Below, in pieces: positions 17,124-25,842 of a stretch of DNA of 64,000 bases. Where the stretch lies: positions 744,001 through 808,000 of the forward strand of contig CAMFLR010000001.1 in NCBI GenBank assembly GCA_945957605.1. The letters run 5' to 3'. The notes under the pieces are model-generated. The model did no database searches, was not told the DNA's origin, and saw only the letters and a program-made list of their open reading frames with translations. Origin of the DNA: an uncultured Isosphaeraceae bacterium (lineage in GTDB: Bacteria; Planctomycetota; Planctomycetia; Isosphaerales; Isosphaeraceae). The translations under genes and the position numbers were made by a program. How positions within the stretch are numbered: position 1 is the stretch's first letter; each line of letters opens with the position of its first letter.

Positions 17124-17582
17124 ATGATCCTACCCAAAGGAATTACCGGATTCTTCAAAGCCGGACGAGAGGCAGCGCGACCTGCGACTGATCCCAAGTT
17201 ATTCGCTCGTGCGTGCCACTTCGCAGCACGCGCTGAGTCTGGTAGCGTCGAAGTCTTTGATCCAGCAGGAATCGCGCGCAACTATCACCGCGCAATTGCT
17301 CGGATTGGCGACGACCTGATCGCAATACTCTGCAATGCTCATTTCCCGCTGATCGCCTTCGCGAACGTAAACGATGGTGGCATACTTCAGTTCAGAGAAG
17401 CTACCGCCCTAGGAGTCCGAGTCAAGGAATCGCTGTCCTCCTGTGAAGTCGTTAGTCTTCCGCTGCTTAATGCTCATCCAGATGCAGAAAACCTTGCGAA
17501 TCTCGGGGCCGCCGAACGCGAGCAAATTCAGTATTGGCGACCCGGGCGGCTCGGGGACATCATTTTTAACAGTTGGGACTGA
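17124..17582 (+). CDS. Hypothetical protein
   Basis: A soluble-looking 152-residue protein that I do not recognise. MILPKGITGFFKAGREAARPATD opens it; the middle is a mixed alpha/beta pattern (DDLIAILCNAHFPLIAFANV) and there are no membrane spans or signal peptide. The ATG at 17124 follows GGGAAG, whereas the longer frame from 17064 would add 20 residues without a ribosome site. It lies alone between the M56 gene and a convergent glycosyltransferase-like gene, 77 bases apart. The hydrophobic, ordered composition and reading-frame length support a real gene, but nothing links it to a function. Confidence 0.6.
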   Translation: MILPKGITGFFKAGREAARPATDPKLFARACHFAARAESGSVEVFDPAGIARNYHRAIARIGDDLIAILCNAHFPLIAFANVNDGGILQFREATALGVRVKESLSSCEVVSLPLLNAHPDAENLANLGAAEREQIQYWRPGRLGDIIFNSWD

Positions 17583-17659
17583 ATGAGGCGTCTGGGTTGA
17601 CGACATTGTTCCTTCGCCAAATACCCGGAGCGTCTCCCGCCTTTTGATCTCGGCGAAAT

Positions 17660-19111
17660 TTACGAAGCGCTTCCCACGGTCGACTCCGCATATCCCGGCG
17701 TCCCACTGCCAATACGCGGACGACGGAACGCAGGAATGAACGGCCGATTGGCTTCGCTCAGCAATCCGCTGCGGAGCACGACTCCCAGTGCGATCATGAG
17801 AACGAGGCCGCTGAAGTACACGTTCCCGTAAGCCTGGGCTGTGCGAAGAGCAGAGACCGAGAACGAAAGCAGCAAAATCGATCCGGCAATGGCTCCCCAA
17901 CTGATCAGCCGCAGTTTTGAATCCGACTTCGACGCGAAGCCAAGATGCAAAAGCACGGTCATCGGGAACATCAGCCAGACATATCCATAATTGAACGAAA
18001 GTGGCGTGAAAAAGAGCACGACGATACAACCCATCGCTTGCTCAACGGCATCGGCTGGAATCGGCAGCTTTGTGGCTCCCCACGTCGCGGCCATGTATCC
18101 CAACCCCAGCGCAGCGCTCACTCCAATCATCAGCAAGGTCGTTTGCTGGAACGAAAGGTCGAGCACATTCACTTTCCACTGGCGATCGGCCTCACCGTCG
18201 GCGAGCACAGATCGACCAAGGCGATGAACCGTCGCCTGCACCGATTGGTTCTTGTAACTGTAAGCACGGTCGGGACGCTGGCCGATCGATGATTCGTCGT
18301 ACTTGAACAGCATCCCGCGCGCCCAGAGAACGAAGTCGTCCTTCACTTGAGTCGGCGAGCGGAACGCCAGCGGTACGACGAACATCAACGCGCACAGCGT
18401 TACGCCCAGGCCAATAAGGGCCTTCCACTGTTTGCGATAAATGAGATAGCCGGCCGCTATGATCGGATACGCCTTGATCGCCGCCGCAATCGCGATAAGC
18501 GATCCTGCCGCGAACCTACGTTTATGTCGCAGCAAACAGAACGCGCCGAGCAATAGCGCAAGAAGCAACAACGCCGGTTGGCCGAGCAAGAACGTGTCAT
18601 GCACGAATGGGATGACCGCGAGCGACGGCCACAAATACAACGAGGGATGCTGCCGCCGAAATTTACCTGTCGCGAGATAAACGCAGCCGAACACGCAGGC
18701 GATCCACGCCGCAGCGTTGAGCACGAGTAGACTTGCGACGAAGAGTCCGCGCGGTAAAGGGCTGAGCGGGGCGAACATGATCGCGCATGCGGGCGGGTAC
18801 ATGAACGGGAACGGGCCGGGGCTGCGCGGGTAGATGTCGCCGCCGGCGAGAACGATCCTACCCGTCTCTTGCCAGAGGTCGTAATCCTTGTTGAATCGCT
18901 CGTGGCGGAGGACGTTGATGATCGGTGCGAGCGAGAATTCGATGATCAGAACGGCGAAGATGATGCGAACTGCGCGGGTGGCGAAATACGATGCAATCAG
19001 TCGCGACCATCGCGCGCGTAAGGACTGATCGAGCATGGGAGCGAGGTTGGTCTCGCCCGTGTCAAATCGCAGTTGTGCGCCAATCTCGGATGCCTGTCCT
19101 GCACGATCCAT
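17660..19111 (-). CDS. Polyprenyl-phosphate-sugar glycosyltransferase-like membrane protein (GT87/DUF2029 type)
   Basis: 483 residues with about ten membrane spans. DUF2029/GT87 proteins transfer mannose or another sugar from a polyprenyl phosphate donor on the outer face of the membrane. The first loop (KDYDLWQETGRIVLAGGDIYP, then PFPFMYPPACAIMFAPLS) carries the acidic Asp and the Y-x-PP motif usual for this family, and FLLGQPALLLLALLLGAF and AAIKAYPIIAAGYLIYRKQWKA match its central region. AGGAGGGG 9 bases before 19111 decides the start; a Met codon 42 bases upstream has no such site. Nearby genes do not form an obvious glycan cluster, although manA at 12 kb supplies mannose phosphates. Confidence 0.82.
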   Translation of the reverse strand: MDRAGQASEIGAQLRFDTGETNLAPMLDQSLRARWSRLIASYFATRAVRIIFAVLIIEFSLAPIINVLRHERFNKDYDLWQETGRIVLAGGDIYPRSPGPFPFMYPPACAIMFAPLSPLPRGLFVASLLVLNAAAWIACVFGCVYLATGKFRRQHPSLYLWPSLAVIPFVHDTFLLGQPALLLLALLLGAFCLLRHKRRFAAGSLIAIAAAIKAYPIIAAGYLIYRKQWKALIGLGVTLCALMFVVPLAFRSPTQVKDDFVLWARGMLFKYDESSIGQRPDRAYSYKNQSVQATVHRLGRSVLADGEADRQWKVNVLDLSFQQTTLLMIGVSAALGLGYMAATWGATKLPIPADAVEQAMGCIVVLFFTPLSFNYGYVWLMFPMTVLLHLGFASKSDSKLRLISWGAIAGSILLLSFSVSALRTAQAYGNVYFSGLVLMIALGVVLRSGLLSEANRPFIPAFRRPRIGSGTPGYAESTVGSAS

Positions 19112-19330
19112 CGTTTCGCTCCCCTCCTGGGCTCGCATCCTTCTGGCCATCATCGGTGGTCCGCGTCTCGATCACAATCGACCTGAACGAGACGGAAATC
19201 GCACATTTCGATCGCAAACCGCTGCGCAGGATGCTCCGAAGCGCGCGAACGCGCTGCATATCTTATACAATCGTTAAGTTGCGTCATCTCGCGACGTTGT
19301 GCTCGATTCGGCCTCTGGAGCCTCGCCGAA

Positions 19331-19771
19331 GTGCCTCAGTTCGTCATCCTCGAACATCGCTGGAACGGCGTTCACTTCGATTTCATGGTCGAATCACCAG
19401 GCGAAAACCGTCCGCTCCGCACTTGGGCCATCGATGTAGAATCGTTCGAGCAACTTCGCTCAGGGCTTACACTTCCGGCGCGAAGCCTTCCGGACCATCG
19501 GCGAGAATACCTCACCTATGAAGGGCCGATCTCGGGCGATCGTGGCCACGTAACTCGCTGCGACGAAGGTGTTTGCGAGGTGATTTGCTGGGAACACCAG
19601 GGCGTCTCGTTGCGAGTGCATGGTCGTCAGCTCGATGGTTTGGTCGAGCTGGCCGAATCGGCGTCGGACGGTTCGGGCACCGGCGGCAACGTGTCGGGGA
19701 TCGCTTCGGCCTCGATCGCCGGCGGCGGCTCGACCACTTGCTGGTTCTTTAGCTTCGGGAAGTTGCGTTGA
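19331..19771 (+). CDS. Stand-alone LigD-type 3'-phosphoesterase domain protein
   Basis: Residues 1-105 match the phosphoesterase module that trims 3' ends in bacterial non-homologous end joining: FVILEHRWNGVHFDFMVE carries the H...H.D metal-binding triad (H9, H16, D18), followed by LRTWAIDVE, LPDHRREYLTYEGPISGDRGHVTR and VSLRVHGRQLDG. In LigD this domain sits next to polymerase and ligase domains; here it is alone. The start is a GTG. Residues after about 105 are Gly/Ser-rich and unlike the family, and this part (19627-19771) lies antisense to the C terminus of the convergent gene. Ku and ligase are not in the window. Single-domain versions occur in planctomycetes, and their role is not settled. 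Confidence 0.72.
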   Translation: MPQFVILEHRWNGVHFDFMVESPGENRPLRTWAIDVESFEQLRSGLTLPARSLPDHRREYLTYEGPISGDRGHVTRCDEGVCEVICWEHQGVSLRVHGRQLDGLVELAESASDGSGTGGNVSGIASASIAGGGSTTCWFFSFGKLR

Positions 19772-20475
19772 AGGGCCTCGCCGCGCGGCAAGCTCGGAGC
19801 GGCGGCGGTGGCGCGATTGGTGCGTCCTGAGAGTCGGATCTGTCCGTGCCGGATGTTCACGCGTTCCAGCACCACATCATTACGCACGCGGCTGGCCTGA
19901 TAGCGGATCGTCACGACTGGTAGGCCCTCTTCCATTTTCCAGGAGACGTCGACGCCGTTCCGCTTGGCGTTGGCCGCGAGCGTGTTGATGATCTTTTCGG
20001 GCGGGACAGGAAGTGCGCCGGCGCGAATCTTCTCGAGCGTGAGCGCAATGACGTTGTCTTCCGGAATCCGCGGCCGCGCGACGACCCAGATGACCGATCG
20101 CACCGGCCCTTGATCGAGCCCGAACGCAAGTGTCACGCGGTCGGCCTCGAAAGCAATGCGGGGATCGTGGACCTCGGGCGGCAGCTGGTCGGCGAAGTGC
20201 TTCACAAGGTCTTCGGCGAGCCAGGCGTTCACTTCGCGATCGCTAAATATGGCTTCCCAGGTCGGTTCGTTGGCGATGTCGTTGCGCAGTTGCAGGCTCT
20301 GCGCGACGAACTGCTTCGCCTCGGCCTCGCGATCTTCCCCAACCCGTGCGTCGATCAGTTCTTCGTAGAACTTGGGCTTATGCGTCACCGAGACCCACAA
20401 AAGCAACGGCGTCGCAATGGCGACGAGCAGCGCAACCGCACAATAGCCGTAAATACGCTTGCTGGGCCATCTCAT
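19627..20475 (-). CDS. Hypothetical membrane-anchored protein
   Basis: 282 residues with one N-terminal span (YGYCAVALLVAIATPLLLWVSV) and a periplasmic domain of mixed alpha/beta character (EPTWEAIFSDREVNAWLAEDL, RVTLAFGLDQGPVRSVIWVVAR). The WLAEDL and AFE..RVTLAF stretches resemble the YpmS/LpxT-like membrane-anchored families that begin with a helix and continue with a small beta-sheet, but I cannot name a family. The C terminus is Pro/Glu/Ser-rich and disordered. The ATG at 20475 is chosen because the span starts at once; a longer frame to 20586 is not supported. It converges on the LigD-type gene with a 145-base overlap. Confidence 0.75.
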   Translation of the reverse strand: MRWPSKRIYGYCAVALLVAIATPLLLWVSVTHKPKFYEELIDARVGEDREAEAKQFVAQSLQLRNDIANEPTWEAIFSDREVNAWLAEDLVKHFADQLPPEVHDPRIAFEADRVTLAFGLDQGPVRSVIWVVARPRIPEDNVIALTLEKIRAGALPVPPEKIINTLAANAKRNGVDVSWKMEEGLPVVTIRYQASRVRNDVVLERVNIRHGQIRLSGRTNRATAAAPSLPRGEALQRNFPKLKNQQVVEPPPAIEAEAIPDTLPPVPEPSDADSASSTKPSS

Positions 20476-20787
20476 GGTCTGGACCTGCTTTCCAGGAGCT
20501 TGCGCGCCTCGTCGGTGTCGCGACCGTATCACCCTTGAAACAAACCTGTCGGCTGACGGGCGAACGTGGTTTTGACGTCCGCACAAGGGGTTGCGAAGGG
20601 GGGCGCCGCGTGTGACCGGGGAGATGTGACCAAAGGTGCGCGGCTGGCGATCGCGGGCATCCTATGAACGATGGTCGGATGCGTCAACCCCAGCGGCTCC
20701 CCTCAAGAAATCGCCCGGACGTCCCCTATGTTTGTCGGAGATCGGCCCGTATAGTGAAAGTGTCCGTTCACGTCGGAGCCATTTCCC
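20476..20787. other. Intergenic region between two divergent hypothetical genes
   Basis: About 310 bases with no supportable gene. TATAGT at 20752-20757, about 30 bases upstream of the plus-strand ATG, could be a -10 element, but no well-spaced -35 is present. I see no repeat or RNA structure. Confidence 0.4.
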
Positions 20788-21606
20788 ATGCCTTCACGTA
20801 TTGCATGCGTTGCCATATTGTTGCTCTGGGCGGTGGCGACGGTTGGCCTCGTCACCCGCGATATTCTGCCTGAGTTGCTCGTCGGCCCTCCGCCCGACAA
20901 TCGGTCGATCGCCGATAACCGCGACGCCGCACCAACCAAGTGGGCGATCATGGTGGCAGACGACCCTTCTCTTCAATCGCTACGCTCCGTCGGCCGTGCA
21001 GTGACGGAAACGAAGCGTCTGGAGGATGGCAAGCTTCGGCTCGAAAGCCAGGTTTGGTTCGACTCGGGCGATCTGCTCTTCGGCACACCGTTCGCCTCCA
21101 AGGATGCCACGCGTATTGATGTCGACAATTTCGTCGAGATCGACGTGTCAGGCAATCCGAGCAAATTCAAGGCCGTGGTTCGCACCGATGGTGCCGACTC
21201 GCCCCTGCTCACATTGGATGGCCTATTCCGGAACCGCGCGATCGAGATTCGCGCGACCGGACCGATCCCTCTCCTTAATTTTACGAAGCAATTCCCGTAC
21301 GAGCCCAAAACGCTCGTCCAAAATGCGCTCGGGCCGATCGATCGCATGCCGGGACTGACAGTCGGCCAGCGCTGGGAAGCGCGCGTTGTGAGCCCGCTGA
21401 CCGGCAAAGTTGACACCGTGAAGGCCGAAGTGACGAAAAAGGCCGAAATCTACTGGGACAAAAGCATGGTCACGACGTATGAAGTCGTGCAGAAAATTCC
21501 GCCGACGATTTCCGCCCGTACATGGGTGCGTCGGTCGGACGGCCTGGTACTCCGCCAGGAAGTTCCGTTTCCGCTTGTGAAATTGATCATCGAACGCCTT
21601 CCTTGA
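20788..21606 (+). CDS. Hypothetical secreted or anchored protein upstream of an ABC exporter
   Basis: 272 residues beginning with a hydrophobic span (IACVAILLLWAVATVGLVT) that is a signal anchor. The rest is beta-rich and acidic/basic balanced (RLESQVWFDSGDLLF, DNFVEIDVSGNPSKFKAVVR, GQRWEARVVSPLTGKVDTVKAEV), ending with WVRRSDGLVLRQEVPFP. This has the look of the DUF3108-like beta-barrel group of outer-envelope proteins (substrate-dependent readouts), but identity is not proven. The ABC ATPase gene follows 56 bases downstream on the same strand and the permease after it, so it may belong to one transcript and to the same transport function. Confidence 0.72.
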   Translation: MPSRIACVAILLLWAVATVGLVTRDILPELLVGPPPDNRSIADNRDAAPTKWAIMVADDPSLQSLRSVGRAVTETKRLEDGKLRLESQVWFDSGDLLFGTPFASKDATRIDVDNFVEIDVSGNPSKFKAVVRTDGADSPLLTLDGLFRNRAIEIRATGPIPLLNFTKQFPYEPKTLVQNALGPIDRMPGLTVGQRWEARVVSPLTGKVDTVKAEVTKKAEIYWDKSMVTTYEVVQKIPPTISARTWVRRSDGLVLRQEVPFPLVKLIIERLP

Positions 21607-21662
21607 GCCGCTGTTTCGCACGGCACTCAACCGAAAGATTCCTTATATTGCGCGGGGCCACG

Positions 21663-22424
21663 ATGATCGAGTTGAAAGGCGTGACGAAGGTATTCGGCTC
21701 CAAACGCGCGGTCGACCATCTCGACCTCCAGGTGAGCGCCGGCGAACTCTTCGGCTTCCTCGGCCCCAACGGCGCAGGCAAAACAACAACCATCAAAATG
21801 GTTTGCGGCCTGCTCAAACCATCGACCGGCACCGTCACGATCGGCGGCTACACCGCCGGCAGCCGCGAAGCGCGTCAACTTCTCGCATATGTCCCAGACC
21901 AGCCCTACCTCTACGAAAAGCTCACCGGCCGCGAGTTTCTTCGGTTCGTCGTCGATATGTACGGACTCGACACCAAGCGAGCCTCGCGGCGCATTGAAGA
22001 ACTGATCGACACTTTCGAAATGCGAGACTATGTCGACGATCTGTGCGAAGGCTACTCGCACGGCATGAAGCAACGCGTCGTCTTCGCGTCGGCGCTCGTG
22101 CACGATCCCAAGGTGCTGATCGTCGACGAACCGCTCGTTGGTCTCGATCCCCGAAGCGCACGAATCGTCAAGGATTTGTTCATTTCGCAAGCAAGATCCG
22201 GGGTGGCCGTTTTGATGTCGACCCACCTGCTCTCGATCGCCGAGGAACTCGCGGACACGATCGGCATCATCGACAAAGGTAAGATGCTCGTCCGCGGCAC
22301 CGTCGACGATCTACGAGAACACGCGCAGCTTCAAGGGCCGCTTGAAAGCCTGTTCCTCAAGCTCACCGGTGGCGACCGGCCGACGATCATGCCTGGGCTG
22401 GTCGGCAGCGGAGAGCCCAACTAA
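21663..22424 (+). CDS. ABC transporter ATP-binding protein
   Basis: 253-residue ATPase of the ABC-2 exporter type. Walker [10 protein letters not shown] (about 35-43), Q-loop region YVPDQPYLYEKLTG, signature YSHGMKQR in place of LSGGQ, Walker B VLIVDEPLVGLD, and H-loop STHLLS are all in place. The YSHGMKQ signature is usual in exporters of the CcmA/NatA group. ATG at 21663 begins MIELKGVTKVFG; longer frames upstream are not supported. The stop overlaps the permease start (TAATGA), so the two subunits are translated together. Substrate unknown. Confidence 0.93.
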   Translation: MIELKGVTKVFGSKRAVDHLDLQVSAGELFGFLGPNGAGKTTTIKMVCGLLKPSTGTVTIGGYTAGSREARQLLAYVPDQPYLYEKLTGREFLRFVVDMYGLDTKRASRRIEELIDTFEMRDYVDDLCEGYSHGMKQRVVFASALVHDPKVLIVDEPLVGLDPRSARIVKDLFISQARSGVAVLMSTHLLSIAEELADTIGIIDKGKMLVRGTVDDLREHAQLQGPLESLFLKLTGGDRPTIMPGLVGSGEPN

Positions 22425-24160
22425 TGAGCAGCCTTCCCCCGGTTTTGACGACGCCCGGCCAGGTTGCCCGAGCCTTCCGTCGCCTTCACGGCGATCTCGT
22501 TAGCAACATCACGCACGGCATGCTTTCCGGCTCGCGTTTGCGACTGGTCATGGTCGCATTTTGCACCGCGGTTTTCTGGGCCGCACTGTTCTTTCTGTTT
22601 TTTGGCGGATTTCAATTTCTCGGCATGTATGGGGCTTTAGCCGGCGATTTCGTTGAATATATTTTCAGTCTTTTCTTTCTTTCACTGCTTGTAATGCTCT
22701 TTTTCTCGACCGGCATCATCACATACACCGGCCTCTTCCAGCGCAGGGAAGCCGCGTTTCTGCTAACGACTCCCGCCTCCGCCGATCGTATTTTCGCGTA
22801 CAAATTCTTTGAAGCGACCGCAATTTCAAGCTGGGCGTTCATTTTGCTCGGTAGCCCCTTGATGGCAGGCTACGGAATCTCGGCCGATGTCCACTGGTCG
22901 TTCTACCTGCTCTTTCTCGCCTTTCTCATCGCCTTCGTGCTGATTCCCGGAAGCCTCGGGGCAGTAGCGGCAATCCTGGTCGCGCGGTTCTTTCCACGAC
23001 GTCAAAAAAGCATCCTCGCGAGCCTCGCCGCTTTAGTAATTCTCGCGGGAATCTGGCTGGTCGTTCAACTCTGGCCCGCCCCCGGCGACGCGTTCACGCC
23101 TGACTGGCTCGACTCGCTATTAGGCCGCCTCTCATTCTGCCAGCAACCGCTGTTGCCCAGCCGGTGGATGTCGAAAGGCTTGGTCGAAGCGGCGAAAGGA
23201 AACTGGAGCGACGGGCTGTTTTATTTGATGGTCATCTTCGGCTATGCGGGAGTTGCTTACCTCCTCGCAGCCGTAGTCGCCCGCGACCTATACCGCGACG
23301 CATATAGCCGCGTGCAAGGAGAACGTTCGACCAAGCGCAAGGTCGGTGGCTACGAGGTCGACGAACTCTTCCACCGCGTCTTCTTTTTTCTGCCGCACCC
23401 GATCCGCCTACTCATCCTCAAAGACCTTCGCACATTCCGCCGCGACCCTGCGCAATGGTCGCAATTCCTCATCTTTTTTGGTTTGCTCGCCCTCTATTTC
23501 CTGTCGATTCGACGCATTGGCTACGACACCCAACGGCCGTACTGGCGAAACTTGATTAGCTTCCTCAACCTCGGCGTCACCTCTCTGATTCTCTCGACAT
23601 TCACAAGCCGGTTTATTTTTCCGCTGCTCTCGCTCGAAGGTCGAAACTTCTGGATTCTTGGCCTGTTACCGCTTTCACGCTCGTCGATCCTCTGGGGCAA
23701 GTTCGCGTTTTCGACGGGTATCTCGCTGCTTTCCACAGAATTGCTGATCGTTCTCGGCGATCTGATGCTTCGAATGCCACCGCTGATGATCGCCTTGCAC
23801 ATGGGGATGGTGCTGGTGCTCTGTCTTGGGCTTTCGGGGATCTCGGTCGGGCTCGGCGCGCGACTACCGAACCTCAAGGAAGAAGACCCTTCGCGGATTG
23901 CGGCGGGATTTGGCGGGACTTTGAATCTACTCGTCAGCCTTGTTTTTATTTTCACGATTGTGAGCTCACTCGCGCTCCCCTGTCATCTCTTCTTCATCGG
24001 CCAGGATGAATTCGGCGCGGCTGGCGGGCGCGTACTTACTGAGAACCAGTTTCATTTCTGGCTCGGCGTGGCGGTCGCGGGCAGTTTGGTTGTCGGTGCT
24101 CTGGCGACGATCATCCCGCTAAGAATTGGCATCAAAGCATTTCGGCGGATGGAGTTCTAA
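22424..24160 (+). CDS. ABC-2 type permease, large (putative exporter)
   Basis: 578-residue membrane subunit for the preceding ATPase, with about a dozen hydrophobic segments (AFCTAVFWAALFFLFFGGFQFLG, FLGMYGALAG, AFLIAFVLIPGSLGAVAAILVARF, LGLSGISVGLGARLP, FIFTIVSSLAL). It looks like the putative exporter class with 12 or more spans (ABC_tran_2-like), rather than the six-span ABC-2 form. Its first codon overlaps the ATPase stop. Convergent with the TAXI-type gene, with a long inverted repeat in the 138-base gap. Substrate unknown. Confidence 0.85.
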   Translation: MSSLPPVLTTPGQVARAFRRLHGDLVSNITHGMLSGSRLRLVMVAFCTAVFWAALFFLFFGGFQFLGMYGALAGDFVEYIFSLFFLSLLVMLFFSTGIITYTGLFQRREAAFLLTTPASADRIFAYKFFEATAISSWAFILLGSPLMAGYGISADVHWSFYLLFLAFLIAFVLIPGSLGAVAAILVARFFPRRQKSILASLAALVILAGIWLVVQLWPAPGDAFTPDWLDSLLGRLSFCQQPLLPSRWMSKGLVEAAKGNWSDGLFYLMVIFGYAGVAYLLAAVVARDLYRDAYSRVQGERSTKRKVGGYEVDELFHRVFFFLPHPIRLLILKDLRTFRRDPAQWSQFLIFFGLLALYFLSIRRIGYDTQRPYWRNLISFLNLGVTSLILSTFTSRFIFPLLSLEGRNFWILGLLPLSRSSILWGKFAFSTGISLLSTELLIVLGDLMLRMPPLMIALHMGMVLVLCLGLSGISVGLGARLPNLKEEDPSRIAAGFGGTLNLLVSLVFIFTIVSSLALPCHLFFIGQDEFGAAGGRVLTENQFHFWLGVAVAGSLVVGALATIIPLRIGIKAFRRMEF

Positions 24161-24198
24161 CCCGTCGCGCCGAGCCTTTCGATTTCCCCACACTCGGA

Positions 24199-24267
24199 TG
24201 CCACTGGCTATGCCAGTGCGCTTATCTTTGCTGATGAAAATGAAGAGCACTGGCATAGCCAGTGGCA
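24199..24267. repeat. Perfect 21-bp inverted repeat with self-palindromic arms, between convergent genes
   Basis: The left arm (24199-24219) and right arm (24247-24267) are exact reverse complements separated by 27 bases. Each arm is itself built around CACTGGC...GCCAGTG, so each can also fold alone. It lies in the gap between the ends of two convergent genes and has no T-run, so it may be a bidirectional terminator or a REP-like dispersed element; only a genome-wide search can tell. Confidence 0.85.
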
Positions 24268-24298
24268 CCCAATCCTGAGGATTCTTAGCGAAGCCACA

Positions 24299-25771
24299 TT
24301 AGCTGATTGCGCCGAATCCTTCGATCGCCTCACGCCACAATTCAGGCGACTCCCGCCCCTGCACTCGCGCTTTCTTTTCGAGATATTCCCGCTCGTGGAG
24401 AATCATCCGAGTGAGGTAATCGCGCGTGTTATCCACATGCGTGAGAAATCCGGACATCAGCGTTTCGCCCGTCAGTTCTCCTTCGGCGAATTTTTTCAGC
24501 GCTTCTCCCTTGAGTCGATTGAGCTCTTCTTGAAGTTCGAGCAGCGGGCCGAGTTCGAGCGTTGCTTCGCGTTCGAGTGCGATCGCCTTGCGCTCGATTT
24601 CGTGCACCGGCATGATGTAGGCCTGGAAGCCCAGGTCTTGCCGCTTGAGGTAGCGCCTGCGAATCCACTGCCCAAGGAAGAACAGCACGCCGATGAGCGC
24701 GCCAAGAATGCTCACTTCCTTTTCGATCATGTCGATCACATCGCCAGCGATCACCGGCGCATTGCGACGCTGGTACGAGACCGTTCCGTCGTGCCAAGTG
24801 AGTTCAGGCGAGTTGTCGAGCAACTTGGTATCGATCGGCGGCTGGACCGACTGGGCAAACGGCGACGCGTAAATCAGGTCAAGCAACCGCATCACCGCGG
24901 CTCGACTCACGTCTTTGCGTGCCACCACCAGCAGTCGCGTGCCGAGCGTTTCCATCGTGTTCGGTGGTACGCCGGGTTCGACTTCGTAAGCGAATGCGGG
25001 AATCTGGGCCCGATAAACGTGGCGGCGATCGATGCGAATCGTTTTGTCGTTCGCGAGCGGTGTCTTTGACTCCCGTTCGCGATCGATCGCGCCCAGGGTG
25101 AATGCCTCATAGTAGGGCAGCGGCACAAGGCGGTAGTTGTGCAAAGCGACGAGCGAGCGAACGAGCGATGATGGGAGCGAGGAGACAAGGAATACAGCGT
25201 CGGGCAGCTTGGAGCGATCAGTCACTTCCACGAGTGCAGGTGTGTTATCGACGCTTTCCTTGTAATCGCCCGGGCGCAATCCCGCAAAGTTCAGCAACTC
25301 GCGCGACAACGCATACGTTCCGCTGCCCGGGTCTCCAAGGGCAACCGTCTTGCCCCGAAGTGCCAGCAGGTGGGTTGATACGGCCGAGTGCCATTCTTCC
25401 TTGACGAGTAAGTGCAGCGGCTCGACGTGAAGCATCGCCACCTGGCAGAGATTCGGGTGATTGCCGAGGTCGAATCCGCCTTGAACCAGCGCGACGTCGA
25501 GCTTTCTCTCGTCGAGCGCTGTAATCGCCGCGGCCGAGCCGGGCGTACCGACGAGGTCGAGATAGAGCGAGCGGCCGACACCTTCACGCTTCAGGCCTTC
25601 CGCGATGCGATGACGTTCGCCGGTCGTTCGGCCGGCCGTCATTTTCAAGTGAATGTTCGACTCACCCGGGACGCGCCAACCAATGTAAAGCGCGACCACG
25701 ATCGCCAGAATTCCCAGGAGTGCGAAACCACCATCACGCAAACTGCGACGAAGCCAGGTCCCGCGCGTCAT
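24299..25771 (-). CDS. Membrane-tethered TAXI-family (TRAP-type) solute receptor with coiled-coil C terminus
   Basis: 490 residues. The N-terminal span (FALLGILAIVVALYIGW) is followed by a TAXI-type binding domain (about 40-330): MTAGRTTGERHRIAEGL, DVALVQGGF, LRGKTVALGDPGSGTYALSRELL, all typical of TRAP-associated extracellular receptors, which bind glutamate-like acids or other organic acids. A second span at about 360-378 (VSILGALIGVLFFLGQWI) is followed by a charged, helical cytosolic tail with Lys/Glu/Arg heptad-like spacing (IERKAIALEREATLELGPLLELQEEL), a likely coiled coil. No TRAP permease is nearby. It ends the block mqnA-mqnC-natA-natB; the gap to natB is 71 bases. Confidence 0.8.
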   Translation of the reverse strand: MTRGTWLRRSLRDGGFALLGILAIVVALYIGWRVPGESNIHLKMTAGRTTGERHRIAEGLKREGVGRSLYLDLVGTPGSAAAITALDERKLDVALVQGGFDLGNHPNLCQVAMLHVEPLHLLVKEEWHSAVSTHLLALRGKTVALGDPGSGTYALSRELLNFAGLRPGDYKESVDNTPALVEVTDRSKLPDAVFLVSSLPSSLVRSLVALHNYRLVPLPYYEAFTLGAIDRERESKTPLANDKTIRIDRRHVYRAQIPAFAYEVEPGVPPNTMETLGTRLLVVARKDVSRAAVMRLLDLIYASPFAQSVQPPIDTKLLDNSPELTWHDGTVSYQRRNAPVIAGDVIDMIEKEVSILGALIGVLFFLGQWIRRRYLKRQDLGFQAYIMPVHEIERKAIALEREATLELGPLLELQEELNRLKGEALKKFAEGELTGETLMSGFLTHVDNTRDYLTRMILHEREYLEKKARVQGRESPELWREAIEGFGAIS

Positions 25772-25842
25772 ATCCTCGCGATATCCATGAACAGGTTGAT
25801 GACCATCTCCTGCACAAGTCTATCGCACGCTCGAGCCGTTCA

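Noticed and set aside
24270-24290. Second -24/-12 promoter starting at TGGCACCC near the 24.2 kb repeat
   Set aside because: It is part of the inverted repeat and has no GC doublet at -12.
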